This document shows positions 11,324 through 22,957 of a DNA stretch of 64,000 bases, piece after piece. The position numbers and the translations under genes were made by a program. Source of the DNA: Cryptomeria japonica (lineage: Eukaryota; Streptophyta; Pinopsida; Cupressales; Cupressaceae); NCBI RefSeq assembly GCF_030272615.1, contig NC_081409.1:527742291-527806290 (forward strand), read 5' to 3'. The notes beneath the pieces were generated by a model. That model made no database searches. It was not told the origin of the DNA and saw nothing but the letters and a program-made list of their open reading frames with translations. How positions within the stretch are numbered: the stretch's first letter is position 1; every line of letters begins with the position of its first letter.

Positions 11324-12482
11324 ATCCTTTCTGATTATTCATGGTTAGATCTGAAAATTGGATTCCTTGATTACATTTCCATGTTTGATCTTTTGCAAAT
11401 TTTAGAGGTTAATTGCATAAAAAACCCTAAATTTTCTGTTTAGTAATTAAACTTGTGAAATGTTTAATTATTAATGCTTGTTTCAGATCTGCCCTTCTAT
11501 TACAAATTATCAATTCAAATTTGTGCTTTAATTTTGAAAATTAAGTGGTTAAGTGTCAAAACCCTAATTTTTGAAACCCTCTTGATTCAACCTTTGTCCG
11601 ACAATTTCACTGATCAAAACATCTCCAAATCAGCTGTAACTTTGGATTCCGCAATAAAATCACAATATCTTTCATCCCTAAAAATTTGGAAAAAAGTTGC
11701 GAGGACCGTGTGCACTCCGAGCGCCATCGTCCCCGACATTTTTTTCGAAATTTCGAGAGCTAGATCTTACTGTATTTTCCTGCTAAAATCTAGAATTTTG
11801 GCTGATTTTATCAAATCTAACACTTTCAAAATTACAGTCAAAGTTGGTCTTGTGATTGCTTGGATTAAGGCTTCTAAACATTCAAAAATCATTGAAATTG
11901 AAATTTTGTGTCAAAATTGTGTTCTTACTGTCCTAAATCTGAAAAGTGTGTTTGCATTCATTAAAAATTTCAGTGCTTTATTCAAATTCTTGCAATTTGT
12001 GACTTTTGAAATTAAGTGCTTAATTACAACAACTTTAATTTCCGCTTTCAAAATTGAATTTTGCGTGAAATTGAGTCAATTTTTAAATTTCAAAACTTGC
12101 ATTGCTTTTGACATTCCCTCTAAAATCATAACATTCAAAATTTCAGTTTCCCTCTCTTTTTCAAAATTCAAATTTTTGCATTTTTCGACAATCTTGGTAG
12201 GGTTCAATTTCGAGATTGCAACTTTAATTTGGCCTATCTACAGATCGTAAAATCACTCAATTTTTTCAGATTAGCTTTAAAATCATCATACCTTTCATCC
12301 CTGCAAATTTCGAAAAAAGTTGCAAGGACCGTGTTGCACTCCGAGCGCCACGGTCCCGGACATTTTTTCGAAATTTCGGGAGACTGTCGTGATTGCATTT
12401 AACAGCTTAAATCCAGAAGATTGGCTGATTTTACTGAAAATTGCTACCTCTAAATTCAAAACTTTCTCTCTCTCTTTAGTGC
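11324..12482 (+). other. Leader region of element B
   Basis: About 1.16 kb of AT-rich sequence lies between the primer-binding site and gag. A GGACCGTG...CATCGTCC type segment occurs at 11703-11732 and again as GGACCGTG...CACGGTCC at 12326-12356, each preceded by CTTTCATCCCT and AAAAAAGTTGC. This is an old duplication of roughly 60-90 bp. A 258-codon open frame (11474-12250) is of Lys/Phe/Ile/Ser composition with no domain. Its start follows a TTGTTTCAG-like acceptor only loosely, and I do not call it a gene. Confidence 0.6.
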
Positions 12483-14369
12483 ATGAGTTTTACAACAATA
12501 AGCCCTACTTACACTATTCCCGTTAGACGAAGCCGTAGAATTAAGTCTTTCCGAGGTTTAATTACCGAGGAGATGGAACCTAATTTGAATAGCCTTTTTA
12601 ATGAGGACATGGGTAATTCTTCTAATCCTCTTAATGATGAAGAAGCTCTCCATGAGGTTTCTGTAGAACAACTTTCAAAATTGGATAACCAATTTGACGA
12701 TTTTCGACAATGGATGTCTCATGAATACCCTGATAGTCAAGCTCTTCCTTTAATTGAGGATCTAAAACATATGCTTCAAAGTGATAAGAATGGAATTGAT
12801 ATTTTGCGTGGTATTTCACACATTGTGAATTCGAATGTGATGCCTATGAAGAGTTGTGCCGAATCTTTAGGTTATACACAACCTCCTACACAAGTCAATC
12901 ATTCTATTCCTTTGACAACTCCTATTGCTAGCATACCTACCTTTACATCAAACATAATGGCTACTTCTACACAAGACATTCCTCCTGTGATCACCAGTCA
13001 TGGGGGCAACCCTTCTTCTTCAATTAACCCTCTTCCTTCATTTAATCCGACTTCTTCATTCATTCCTTCAATGAGTGTTCCTATTACATCTTCACAAATG
13101 AACATGACGCAAGGGGGCAATTCATTTAACCATTCCATTCCTCCTTGTAGTATTCCTCCTGTCCAATCATCTCCTATGACTAATTATCATAGAGTCCCAC
13201 CACCTTACTCTTTACCTTCTTTCAATAACATAACACCTCCATCTCAATCTAACACATCTAATATGAATTCTTCGACTGAAGCGACCATTAACAATCTTGC
13301 ACAAACTGTCTCTTCTTTACAGCAACAAATTGCTTCTATGAATCAATCTAAGTTTAGTGTGCCCACATTTGATGTTGCGAGCCCACTTTCTCTTGACATC
13401 GTTCGAGCTATCCCTCCTAAACATGTTGAAATCCCACATTTGGAGCTTTATAATGGTAAAGGTGATCCTCTAACACATGTTAAGACTTTTCAAACAATAT
13501 GTACTGATTTTGCTTATGACCAAAGGTTGCTTGCAAAACTGTTCACTAGAACATTAAGAGACAAAGCCCTACAATGGTATTTCTTGTTGCCTTCTTATTC
13601 TATTACTTCTTTTGAACAACTTGCAAATGCTTTCATTCAACAATTTCAAAACAATATAAGTCCTAAAGTTACTTTGATTGATTTAATGCATTGTAAATAA
13701 GGTGTTAAAGAAAAAGTGACTGATTTCATTGGTAGATATAAGCATTTGTATGCTCAAATTTCTTTTCCAGTGCCTGACAATGATATTCAAAGAATCTTTA
13801 TTTCTAATTTACAAAAAGATATTCGAGACAAACTTCTATTTTCTGAGTTTACTTCTTTCCAACAGTTGTGTGCAACTCTTCACAATTATCAACTGACTGT
13901 GAGTCAAATGGAACAATCACATCCTATGGCTCCGAGTGATAAGGGTGATAGCAGTCAACAACCATTTGGGAAGTTTAAACCGAACAGAGATTCCATCAAA
14001 TTCAATGAAAACATCATCAACAACAATGTGAATGCAGCATCAGGTGTGCCTCCTATTTCTAAATTTTTCAAGAAAGAAAGAAAGTATACTCCTTTGAATG
14101 AATCATTGCATAGTATTATGAATAAGTTATTGGAACAAAATGTGCTTACTCTTCCTCCTATAAGGCAAATTGATCCTGCAAAGATTACTTCACCTTATTT
14201 TGATAACAAAGCTTTTTGTCAATTTCATCGTCAGCCTGGGCATGATACTGAAAAATGTTTTTCTTTAAAGGGTAAAATTCAAGATTTGATTGATAATAAC
14301 ACTATTTCTATTTCTGGAGTGAATGATAAAGGCAATACATCTGTAGCTCCTCCTAATCAAAATCTTTAG
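12483..14369 (+). pseudogene. gag of element B, one in-frame stop
   Basis: The ATG at 12483 opens the long structural frame. Residues 1-300 are low-complexity Pro/Ser/Asn/Thr-rich. The Retrotrans_gag domain begins near residue 310, with IPHLELYNGKGDP and KALQWYFLLP motifs, and continues past an in-frame TAA at 13698-13700 with FIGRYKHLYAQI. A Cys/His knuckle of C-x2-H-x3-GH-x4-C type (CQFHRQPGHDTEKC) lies near 14217-14258. The frame is stopped by TAG at 14367-14369, then stays open in the same frame into the protease region. The gag would coat element RNA and build the particle. Both stops are one C-to-T step from a Gln codon. Read as intact, gag and protease form one polyprotein. Confidence 0.85.
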
Positions 14370-15461
14370 ATTTTCACTGACCCATTACCTTCTCATACCT
14401 CTAATGCAATTGAGGCTAATGATTCCTCTCTCTCATCTGATGGTCTTGTGTCTATGACTCCGAATGTGATTAACTTTGTAGAGCAACAAGAAAACCCTAA
14501 AGAACCTTCCATCACATTTGATTCCAGTGAAACCATTAGGGCACCTGATGGTCCTTTATACATAGTTGCAAAAGTCAAGAATACACCTTGCTGTGGAGTG
14601 CTTATTGATCCTTCGTGCATGGTTAATGTTATTACTGAAGAATTTCTTTTTACTTTGCAATTGATTCAAGTGATATATGACAAAATAGATGTGATTGTGA
14701 AATTATTTGATGCATTTTCTTCTCCTGCAATTGGTTCTATTACATTGCCTATTGAGGTCCATAACAAATCCCTTAATGTGAACTTTGCTATTATTCCATC
14801 TTCCGAACAATTTCGTGTGAAGCTTGGCTATCCTTGGCTATCTTCCATGAAAGCTATTGCTTCTCCTATACATAAGTGTTTGAAATTTCCCCATAATGGT
14901 GAAGTTGTTACTGTCAATCATAGTCTCTTTAAACCAGCTGAAAGAACCTCTACTGTTCCTATTGATTACTTTTGGCCTAAACAATTCCAATCTCTTCCTC
15001 CGCGAAGTGATCATCTTTTCAAATCTTATCAAAAGTGGAAAACGGATATGATCCTATCTTTAAGTGAACCTAGAACACCCAAACTTGATATTCCTATCGT
15101 TCTTGAGAAGGAAGTTCTTCCTTTGAAAGATAAAACTAATGTCTTTCCTCAAGAAGATTCCCAACCCATCCCTATGGATGTGACTATGTCTATGCCTAAT
15201 AAACCTTCTAAAAGTAGACCTATACCTCCTCGTCATGATGGACTTGGTCTTCTTCCTAAACCAAAAATTCCTCCTTTATATGGAGCAGTTCCTCCTCCTT
15301 CTTTTTATAGAGAGAAGAGACCTTCTTCTTCTCCTATTATCCAGCCTAAGAGACCACAACCTAAACACCCAAGTGCTAAGGATGAGAACATTGCTCCTCC
15401 TCAATCTTCTCAACTTCCTACTAAGACTAGACGAAATCGTTCTGCACGTGAACGCCGGTGA
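14370..15461 (+). pseudogene. Aspartic-protease-like region of element B
   Basis: This continues in the gag frame without a new start being needed. Around 14580-14900 is a retropepsin-like fold: a hydrophobic strand, then a VLIDPSCMVNVI segment where the usual D-S/T-G triad reads D-P-S, and later LGYPWL, which matches the conserved GxxWL end of plant Ty3/gypsy proteases. The altered triad suggests an inactive protease. A proline-rich tail with a basic Arg-rich stretch (TRRNRSARERR) leads to an in-frame TGA at 15459-15461. The same frame then continues to 15911. Confidence 0.75.
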
Positions 15462-15911
15462 AAGCGTCGTCTTAGAGCTCAAGCAGCTACTTCTCAAACT
15501 TTGCGATTTCCAAAAACACCTTCAACAAGCATTATTCCATTTTCTCCTCAGCCGACGATTGAGCCGAAATCTCCTAAACATAAGATGCATGATGGTCTTG
15601 ATCCTGTGCGAGTTAAAGATCCTATTTTTATAAATCTTGATGATGATATAGATGAAAATGTTATTCATGATGAAAATGCTACTTCTCCTCTTGCTTCTGA
15701 TAGTGAATATGAACTTGTTGATATTGATAACCATTTATCTAATGAATTTTCTACAGCACTTATCCTAGCTCCTAGACAAGAACACCGTGGCTTGGAACAT
15801 GAACATAGCCCTTGTTTGGATCTTGTGATAGCTCCATCTGCTGTGTTGAATGTTCCTCCTCTAGCGTGTTCCCTACCTTCCCGAAACATTGATCAGCAAG
15901 ATTGGGGGTAG
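15462..15911 (+). pseudogene. C-terminal extension of element B polyprotein
   Basis: This follows TGA 15459-15461 in the same frame, opening with a basic KRRLRAQ-like stretch and becoming acidic (NLDDDIDENVIHDEN near 15630-15670). It ends at TAG 15909-15911 after DQQDWG. No domain is recognised, and it takes the place where RT would be expected. The TGA is one C-to-T step from CGA (Arg). All three nonsense codons of this frame therefore fit C-to-T change. Confidence 0.65.
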
Positions 15912-16653
15912 ATGACGTGCTAGACTAGTTACATTAGCATAGCAGATTCTCTCCTCCTCTCTTGTGTTACTTCTTCTATATGTTATTCTCATTCTTCTAT
16001 TTGTTGTCCTTAGTGTTGTCTACTTGAGGACGATGCAAAACATTGAGATCTCTTTTGGTCTCTCTCATGTTGACTCAAAAGACACATGTGTTCCCTTCTT
16101 CTAGGTGACCTTCCTTGATTGGGGAATGAAGAACAATTATGCATACATACATATGATATACATGAATTATCATACAACATACTGACCCCGAGGAAAGCGA
16201 AGTCACCTCGTGCTTTGTGTTTTGTGTCTATTATCCTTGGGTTTATCTCACACTTGGGGGCTAAATCTTTGTGATAACACGCTCCTTTCCTTTCTCATTT
16301 CTTATATGTATCACTACCTTAAAGAAATCACCCCTGGTGAGGCGTGTGCCATCACTTTAACGTAGGGGGCATACATCCCGTTCATATCTTTTCAAGATAC
16401 TTGAAAATTTCTTGACAAACTCAGCTTTGCCTTGAAATTTTTTGGTATTTCTCTTGCATGACTCATAGTGAGGGAACCTTACTACTGACAGTCATGGTTC
16501 TCCCTCGTGATCTTCCCTTTTACTTTGTCAATCGAAGTCGTAAGATCCTTAGTCCACTGGGGGCTTGGTGTGTCTTGCCTCCTTGACGTGTGAAAGTCTT
16601 TCAATATTGTTTCCTTGTACTTTACCGGAATTATGAGCATACATACTCCCGCT
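15912..16653 (+). other. 3' untranslated region of element B
   Basis: Non-coding, rich in CTTGGGGG-like and GTGAGG phrases. The core GGGGGCTAAAT of the polypurine tract occurs here as an extra copy at 16256-16266, and a partial copy (CTGGGGGCTTGG) lies near 16557. No frame is supported. Confidence 0.6.
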
Positions 16654-16668
16654 AAAGTGGGGGCTAAA
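16654..16668 (+). other. Polypurine tract of element B
   Basis: AAAGTGGGGGCTAAA abuts the 3' LTR start TGTAGCGTCC. Except for a CT pair it is all purine. It is the expected plus-strand primer. Confidence 0.85.
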
Positions 16669-17910
16669 TGTAGCGTCCTAAAATTGCGACACTTGCAATT
16701 TCGACTGCATTTCGGTCTTCATGATGGCGACGCAACACGCAACCTGAATGGAGACCCCGAAACCTGATTATGACACTAAAAACTGCATTTTTCAAGCACC
16801 CTGGCTTGAACCTCCTTGCACCCTGCTGTCCCAGGAGGTGGGACCAGAGCGCCCAGTGCCCTGGTCCTTCAGGACTCCCAGCGCCCTGGTCCCCCAGGAC
16901 CATGGCGCCCAGCGCCCTGGTCCCTGGGCCTATTTTGGGCCCGGTCTCCTAAGGGGTCTCGGGTCTTTTTGTTTGCAATTTGGAAATTATCTTTCCTGGT
17001 CGGCCTAAGGTCGGGAAAATCAGTCTATCAGCCCTAATTGACAAGTATATAAACTACATTTTCCTCTTTCATTCGATATGATGGAAAAAGCGTGGAAATT
17101 ATACTCAAGCATTCAAGCATTCAAGCATTCCTTCAAGCAATTGATCATTTCAAGTCTCCATTCAAGGCTAAGTGTTGCATTCAAGACAAGGATTCAACCA
17201 TTGAAGAGGAGATCACATACAACATACTACAACAACATAAAACATCTATACCTTCGCACATAAGGATACAAACATCCTTAGAACAAGGTATTAGTACTTG
17301 TTTTACATACATTTACATTTACAGCACTTGCTCATTTCTTGGTTAATTCCAAAACCGGGGTTTGACCTAAAGGCAAACCCCTAATCCCTAACCCCCCAAT
17401 CATCTTCGCTTTTCTATGTGTAGGTTGCAGGTACGCGGCTGAAATTGAAGATCTGGAATCCTTGTGCAGAGACGAACAGATCCCCCTTCGTTTCGTGGAT
17501 TTTTCGGAGGACCGTGGTGCCGGGCGCCATCGTCCTAACAATTTTTGCTCAAATTTGTAGGACAGCGTCGTATCGACATTTTACTACTAATTCCAGGTCC
17601 GCAGCTTCATACTGTATCCCTATCTTAGTTTATAAGCGAATCTTTGTCACTTTCTATGCATTCCTAGCTTAATTCTTCTATCAACATTCTTTACAAAAGA
17701 GGGTAGCCTTGCTTTCTTAACCCTTGAAACTCATTTAGCATCCAATCTTGCATTGCGTGGGATTGGATCTTGTGGGTTTCAACCCCTCTTTTGAATGTAA
17801 AGTCTCTCCCTTAAGTGAAAACCATCAACCCTAGCGAACCTCCCTTCTCTCTCCTTGGAGTTGGAAGAGGGGAGGGCAACTAGGGTTCGATCGCGATTTT
17901 CCGCTTTACA
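16669..17910 (+). mobile_element. 3' LTR of element B
   Basis: The 1242-bp LTR is collinear with 10085-11301. The 25-bp length difference comes from one extra copy of a GC-rich unit (TCCTTCAGGACTCCCAGCGC) near 16864. Most differences are C/T or G/A transitions. It ends CCGCTTTACA and is followed by the duplication CATAC. Confidence 0.95.
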
Positions 17911-17915
17911 CATAC

Positions 17916-18345
17916 TATGTGAGGAATCCTTTTTTAATGGACATCTAGCTACGAGGACTCTAGAGAATGATGTGGACAATAAGGAATACAATGAATTTAA
18001 AAAAAAAAATATTAAATATGGATTTATCAACAACATTGTTTTTCGCTAGAATGCATTTGAAGCATATGCTGAAATTCTCAATCCTATGTGTTAACCCTAA
18101 TATGATATAATTTTTCTACCTCATTCATGGAAATTTATTCTATGTAATAATCAATGGGATGCTCCAATACCTGACACAATACCCTAATAATGGATATGAT
18201 CTTCACTGAGTTGAATTTTATCTTCTTATAAATCAATAATTTTCTTAACCAATTATGAATGATGTGGATATATGGCTTCAACCAGCCATAATAGCCAAAA
18301 AGATTAAAAAAAGATATCACCTATCGATAGAAAATACATATAAAT
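17916..18345 (+). pseudogene. Continuation of the pararetrovirus-like relic
   Basis: Directly after the CATAC duplication an open stretch of about 44 codons runs on the plus strand to about 18048. It is acidic then Lys/Asn-rich and collinear with the sequence interrupted at 10080. No motif is recognised beyond that continuity. From 18050 to 18345 the sequence is AT-rich with many stops. It ends where the copia element begins. Assignment to the relic rests on the clean excision geometry of element B, not on homology. Confidence 0.4.
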
Positions 18346-19600
18346 TGTTAGGATAACCAGTGAACAATTGAGAGGGGGGGTGAATCAGTTGTTAATAGAT
18401 TATATCATTTAATCCACTTAATGACCTTTATCCAGATTAAGTACCGGTAAAACATAAATAGATACCAGTAAGCAATAAAACTTAAACATTGAAACAAATA
18501 ATCAACACAATGCAACCATACCACATAACACCATGATTTGTACATGGAAAACCCGGAAAGGAAAAAACCATGGTGGGAAGCCTACCTGCATTCAAATGAT
18601 ACTTCTGCAAAAAATATGTGATACAATGAGGGGCCTACACGTGTAGGAAGGCACACTACCTAGAGCGTACTGCTCATTACAAAAGAGTCTCACTGACTAC
18701 AGAGAGGTTAAAACCAGCTCAAGATAAATGGACAACAATCCAGAATAATGAACTGCTAGAGATATCATCTACCATGCCTGATTACAGTGTCGGTTATGCT
18801 CAATACCAGAGGCCTTTGACCTCTTCCTTAATCCCAATTCGATCACCTATGATCGACCAAATCTCCTTCACATATGATATTGTATTCCAAGACCACGACA
18901 CATAATCCCCATTCCCATGATCTATAATAAGATCTTACATCATTTTATACCAACCCTAAGGCCTAAACCAATTAGGTTAGCCACCTAAAATATATTACAA
19001 TAAGATCATTACATAAATCCATATTACAATGATATGCCATGTCGGCTTAAGACCAAAAAAATAATAACCAATCCATAGAACATCCAAAAACATCCCGGTA
19101 ATGTGTAGAGTACACGTTAACATGATACTGGTCCATAACCTAGATAGGCACCAGACCTATTCTGGGTCCACCATGCCAAAGCAATATCTTCAAGCAGTTG
19201 AAGCATGATCAAAGAACATCTTCAACATCCTAAAATCCATTTAGAATTTGCACCAACACCACGTATGCATCCTGTCAAGATTCCTCAGTGAAAGCTTTGT
19301 CGGTTAAACCTTAAACCAATGCTGGTAAGGGTTTACGAGAGTGTATGATAGCAACTGATTACCAAGTCAATACCAACTAAACAAAACATGCTCCAGGAAC
19401 ATGTAACACATAAAATCAAACATACTCCATTGATCCAATCATGCCGGAAGTGTCCAAAAGATAGTCTCTTCTTCAGGTAACACTAGATCTTCTATCGGTA
19501 ACCAAAACATGTCTGCCAGTAACCAACCATAACAGCTAGTGTTGACATCAATGACAAAACATCAATGCAACACATAATCAATTCATCCATAATGCCAACA
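18346..19600 (-). mobile_element. 3' LTR of copia element C
   Basis: In plus-strand reading it starts TGTTAGGATAACC and ends AATGCCAACA. The GAGAGGGGGGGTGAATCAG block near 18371 marks the LTR end in minus orientation. The 1255-bp copy is collinear with 27263-28507 and shares many ACCGGTAA-like words. Confidence 0.93.
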
Positions 19601-19614
19601 ATCTCCCCCTTTGG
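19601..19614 (-). other. Polypurine tract of copia element C
   Basis: The plus strand reads ATCTCCCCCTTTGG immediately after the LTR, so the minus strand has CCAAAGGGGGAGAT just before the LTR. This confirms minus orientation. Further CTCCCCCT copies at about 19672, 19719 and 19770 are purine-rich on the minus strand as well. Confidence 0.85.
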
Positions 19615-19916
19615 CATTGATGGGAACACTAGATGTGAAAAACATCTAAGTACCAAGAGATGCCAAACAAGTCTCCCCCTATGGAAGCCAACCAACAATC
19701 TCCTGAATAATAATAACTCTCCCCCTGTGAATGATATCCCTATAAAGTTCTGAAATGATTTTTCACATCACTATCTCTCCCCCTTTGACATCAATGCCAG
19801 AAATCTGACACAAATATCAAAGAAAGAATGTAAACCTCTAAATCTCAAAGCTGACTACTCCCCCTGAGTAGTAGCACCACTCATCAGTGCCAGAATGAAT
19901 AATATCTTTGATAATG
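19615..19916 (-). other. 3' untranslated part of copia element C
   Basis: Non-coding sequence between the polypurine tract and the inserted solo LTR, with repeated CTCCCCCTNTGG phrases. The duplicated target TAATG lies at 19912-19916. Confidence 0.6.
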
Positions 19917-20379
19917 TGTAATACCCTACCAGGAAACCCCGAAGGGTGAAAGCTAAAACACTCAAACAGAGTGTAACTTTTTTTTTTAATAATAATTAAG
20001 AGTGTTAATAATAAGTCACAACATTAAGATACTTTGGAGTTATCTAACGTTTAGATAACATAGCGGAAGACTAAACGAACCTAAGGAGTTTCCCAACGTG
20101 ATTACATATCCTTACACCTAACTCAATTCGTGACGTTTGATCCAATTAAGCTAGATATCTTAATTACAAGTTAATACTTAAGACATGGATATATTATGTT
20201 CATTGAATTGACATTTTAGAATTTAGGAAGTGTTCATCTAATATGATTGGAGATGAGACTAACATGAAGATATTTACTCAATGAATTTTAAACATAGGCA
20301 ACTTAAGAAATTCTCCCTTTAAGGTTTAAATATGGTTAACTTGGCGAGCCATCCATTTTAGATACAGTGCAACTAATAT

Positions 20380-20940
20380 ATCGAGGTTCATTTATTTAGG
20401 TTTAAAAATAACCAACCAAATGAGATCATCCTCTATAGTTAAAATATGGCTAATAAGATGAAATTCATACATTACGGATTAAGATGTAAACAAACAAAAT
20501 GAAGTTCATTCATTAGGGTTTAACCATAACCAACTATTAAATCGTAGTTCATTTATAGAGGATAAAATGTAAATAGCCAAATGAAGATCATCCAATAGGG
20601 TTAAGATATAGGTAACTTATTGAGTTCACTCATTTTAGTTAAAATAAAGTTAATATGAAGAAAAACATTTGCTAAGATTAAGATATAAACAACTAAATGA
20701 GTTCTCCCATTTTAGTTCAATTATAGCTATTATGATGAAGTTCATGTATTAAGGTTATAATGCGGATAACCTATTGAGTTCATCCAATTATACAACTAGT
20801 TTGGTGAGGATTATTTGTTTAGAATAAAACGTAATTAACTAAATGAATTCATCCAATTTAGTGAAATATAGCTAACATGACGATGTTCATTTACTAAGAT
20901 AAAAAGGTAAATACCCAAATGAGGATCATCCATTAGATCT
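20380..20940. repeat. Degenerate ~40-bp repeat array in LTR D
   Basis: About 14 diverged units follow the pattern ATGAAGTTCATYCATTAGG then TTWAAATATARCTAACTAA. Clear units lie near 20416, 20455, 20496 and 20537, with steps of 39-41 bp. The paired array in the second copy (about 62380-63110) is longer, with roughly 18 units. Confidence 0.75.
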
Positions 20941-21744
20941 CAATTTAGAAATTATGACAGTTAATCCAATATTTGTCATACATTTATTACGTTCAAATTA
21001 CAAGCTTTATGACAAGTTAATTCAATAATTGTAACCTAGTGAGTTTCTTTCTATGCTTACTTCTTTTCCTTAACAAAATAAATTCCATAATCATATTTAC
21101 AATCTTTTATGACCCTAATTACTACATTTTAATAAGATGACTATATTTATGCATTCAAGAAATGACTTCATTAAATCCCCATTATATACTTACAAAATAC
21201 AATCATACATGTTAGCTCTAAGTATGAAACATGAGGAACAAAAGCATCACATAACACAGATATGATCTCGGAGTTCACCCCTAAAGGGCTACATCTCTGG
21301 GTCTGCTCAACTGCAAGACCCCTTTGGCAATTAATTAAGTTAGGATTACATAAGTTTCATGTCTTTTACATCTCTGCCTTAAAGGAAAACACAACCACTA
21401 TACAATGACCACTTCGGCCAATAATTACATAAATTTAAACTTGCCATATTTCTATTTTGTCTATATCTCAAAAACGAAGAAGGGCGTAACTACACCACTT
21501 ATTTTACTACTGAGGATATCATTAATTTATCAATTTTCAAATCGATGCATTAGTAATTTTCCGATAATTCAATAGCATATCATTTGAGTTTTCAGAATGC
21601 CCAATGATAAATATCCCCTTTTTCCAATTACTCCTATACTTTAGAATTCCCTTTCTAAACTACCCATAAGACCCATATCATTTTAATCCAAAAATATTAT
21701 ATCCTTGGAAAATATAAATTTAAACATCACCGAGTAATAAATAT

Positions 21745-21930
21745 GATTTATTTCGAAATCTCCAATAAAGAAAGTTATTCTATCTAGATTTATTTCCAAA
21801 AATCTCTAATATAAGAAAATCCTTCTATCTAGATTTATTTCCAAAAATCTCTAATATAAGAAAATCTTTCTATCTAGATTTATTATAAAAATCTCCAATA
21901 AAAGAAAGTTATTTCTACCTAGATTTATTT
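21745..21930. repeat. 45-bp tandem repeat in LTR D
   Basis: GATTTATTTCCAAAAATCTC-type units begin at 21745, 21787, 21832, 21877 and 21922 (steps 42, 45, 45, 45). Each contains AAGAAA and TTCTATCTA. A two-unit version is found in the second LTR copy near 63805-63880. Confidence 0.9.
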
Positions 21931-22055
21931 CCACTTAAATATTAATCAATATATAATTATTAGCCCTTCGATAATAAAATATAAACATTAAACCAACTTA
22001 ATAAATATACGACTTTCAATTAGATATGATTATTAATATATATAAATAACAAATC

Positions 22056-22957
22056 GGATAAGTTGCAAATTTTCAAATCTAAGTATTAATTAATATAAAA
22101 TTATTAACCTCATTAATAAAATATATATTAATAATATTCAATATATATAAAAGAAATAAAAAAAACTATTAAAATATTCAAAATAAATAAAGCACCAGAA
22201 CTGTTTAATACCCAAAATAACTAAAAGAAAACTACAATAATCTTTTCATACACAGTCACAGACATTTTATTATTATTTTTTTTTTTTTTTTTGCGAGAAT
22301 GCTCAAAGAAATAAAATGGGGAAGATTTTCTCAACAAGATCATGATTTCTCAAGGATAAGTTATAGATTTTCAAATCTAAATATTAATTAATATAAAATT
22401 ATTAACCTCATTAATAAAATATATATTAATAATATTCAATATATATAAAAGAAATAAAATAAATTATAAAAATATTCAAAATAAATAAAGCACCAGAACT
22501 ATTTAATACCCAAAATAACTAAAAGAAAACCAAAATAATCTTTTCATACATAGTCACAGACATTTTATTATTATTTGTTTTTGTTTTTGTTTTTTTGCCA
22601 GAATGCTCAAAGAAATAAAATGGGGAAGATTTTCTCAACAAGATCATGATTTCTCAAGGATAAGTTACAGATTTTCAAATCTAAATATTAATTAATATAA
22701 AATTATTAACCTCATTAATAAAATATATATTAATAATATTCAATATATATAAAAGAAATAAAATAAATTATAAAAATATTCAAAATAAATAAAGCACCAG
22801 AACTATTTAATACCCAAAATAACTAAAAGAAAACTAAAATAATCTTTTCATACATAGTCACACACATTTTATTATTATTTGTTTTTTTTTTGTTTTGTCA
22901 GAATGCTCAAAGAAATAAAATGGGGAAGATTTTCTCAACAAGATCATGATTTCTCAA
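22056..22957. repeat. Three ~300-bp tandem units in LTR D
   Basis: Units start at 22056, 22354 and 22658 (steps 298 and 304) and the third ends near 22957. Each runs from GGATAAGTTRYARATTTTCA through AAAGCACCAGAACT and a T-rich run to TCATGATTTCTCAA. Units two and three are more alike than either is to unit one, so the last duplication is more recent. Confidence 0.95.

Larger units (their letters stand above)
10085..17910 (+). mobile_element. Complete non-autonomous gag-protease LTR element (B)
   Basis: Two nearly identical LTRs (10085-11301 and 16669-17910) bound a 5.4-kb interior, and the whole is flanked by a perfect 5-bp target-site duplication CATAC (10080-10084 and 17911-17915). A primer-binding site follows the 5' LTR and a polypurine tract precedes the 3' LTR. 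The interior encodes a gag and an aspartic-protease-like domain in one long frame, but no RT, RNase H or integrase. It therefore depends on enzymes from another element, as in the plant elements described as TR-GAG. The Cys/His knuckle type and gag fold fit Ty3/gypsy, possibly the Tat group. By eye the LTRs differ by about two dozen substitutions plus one 25-bp copy difference, so this is the youngest LTR element here. Confidence 0.92.

Noticed and set aside
15235-15633. Leu-rich 132-codon frame
   Set aside because: It overlaps the gag-protease frame in another phase and is a shadow of its Pro/Ser-rich coding.
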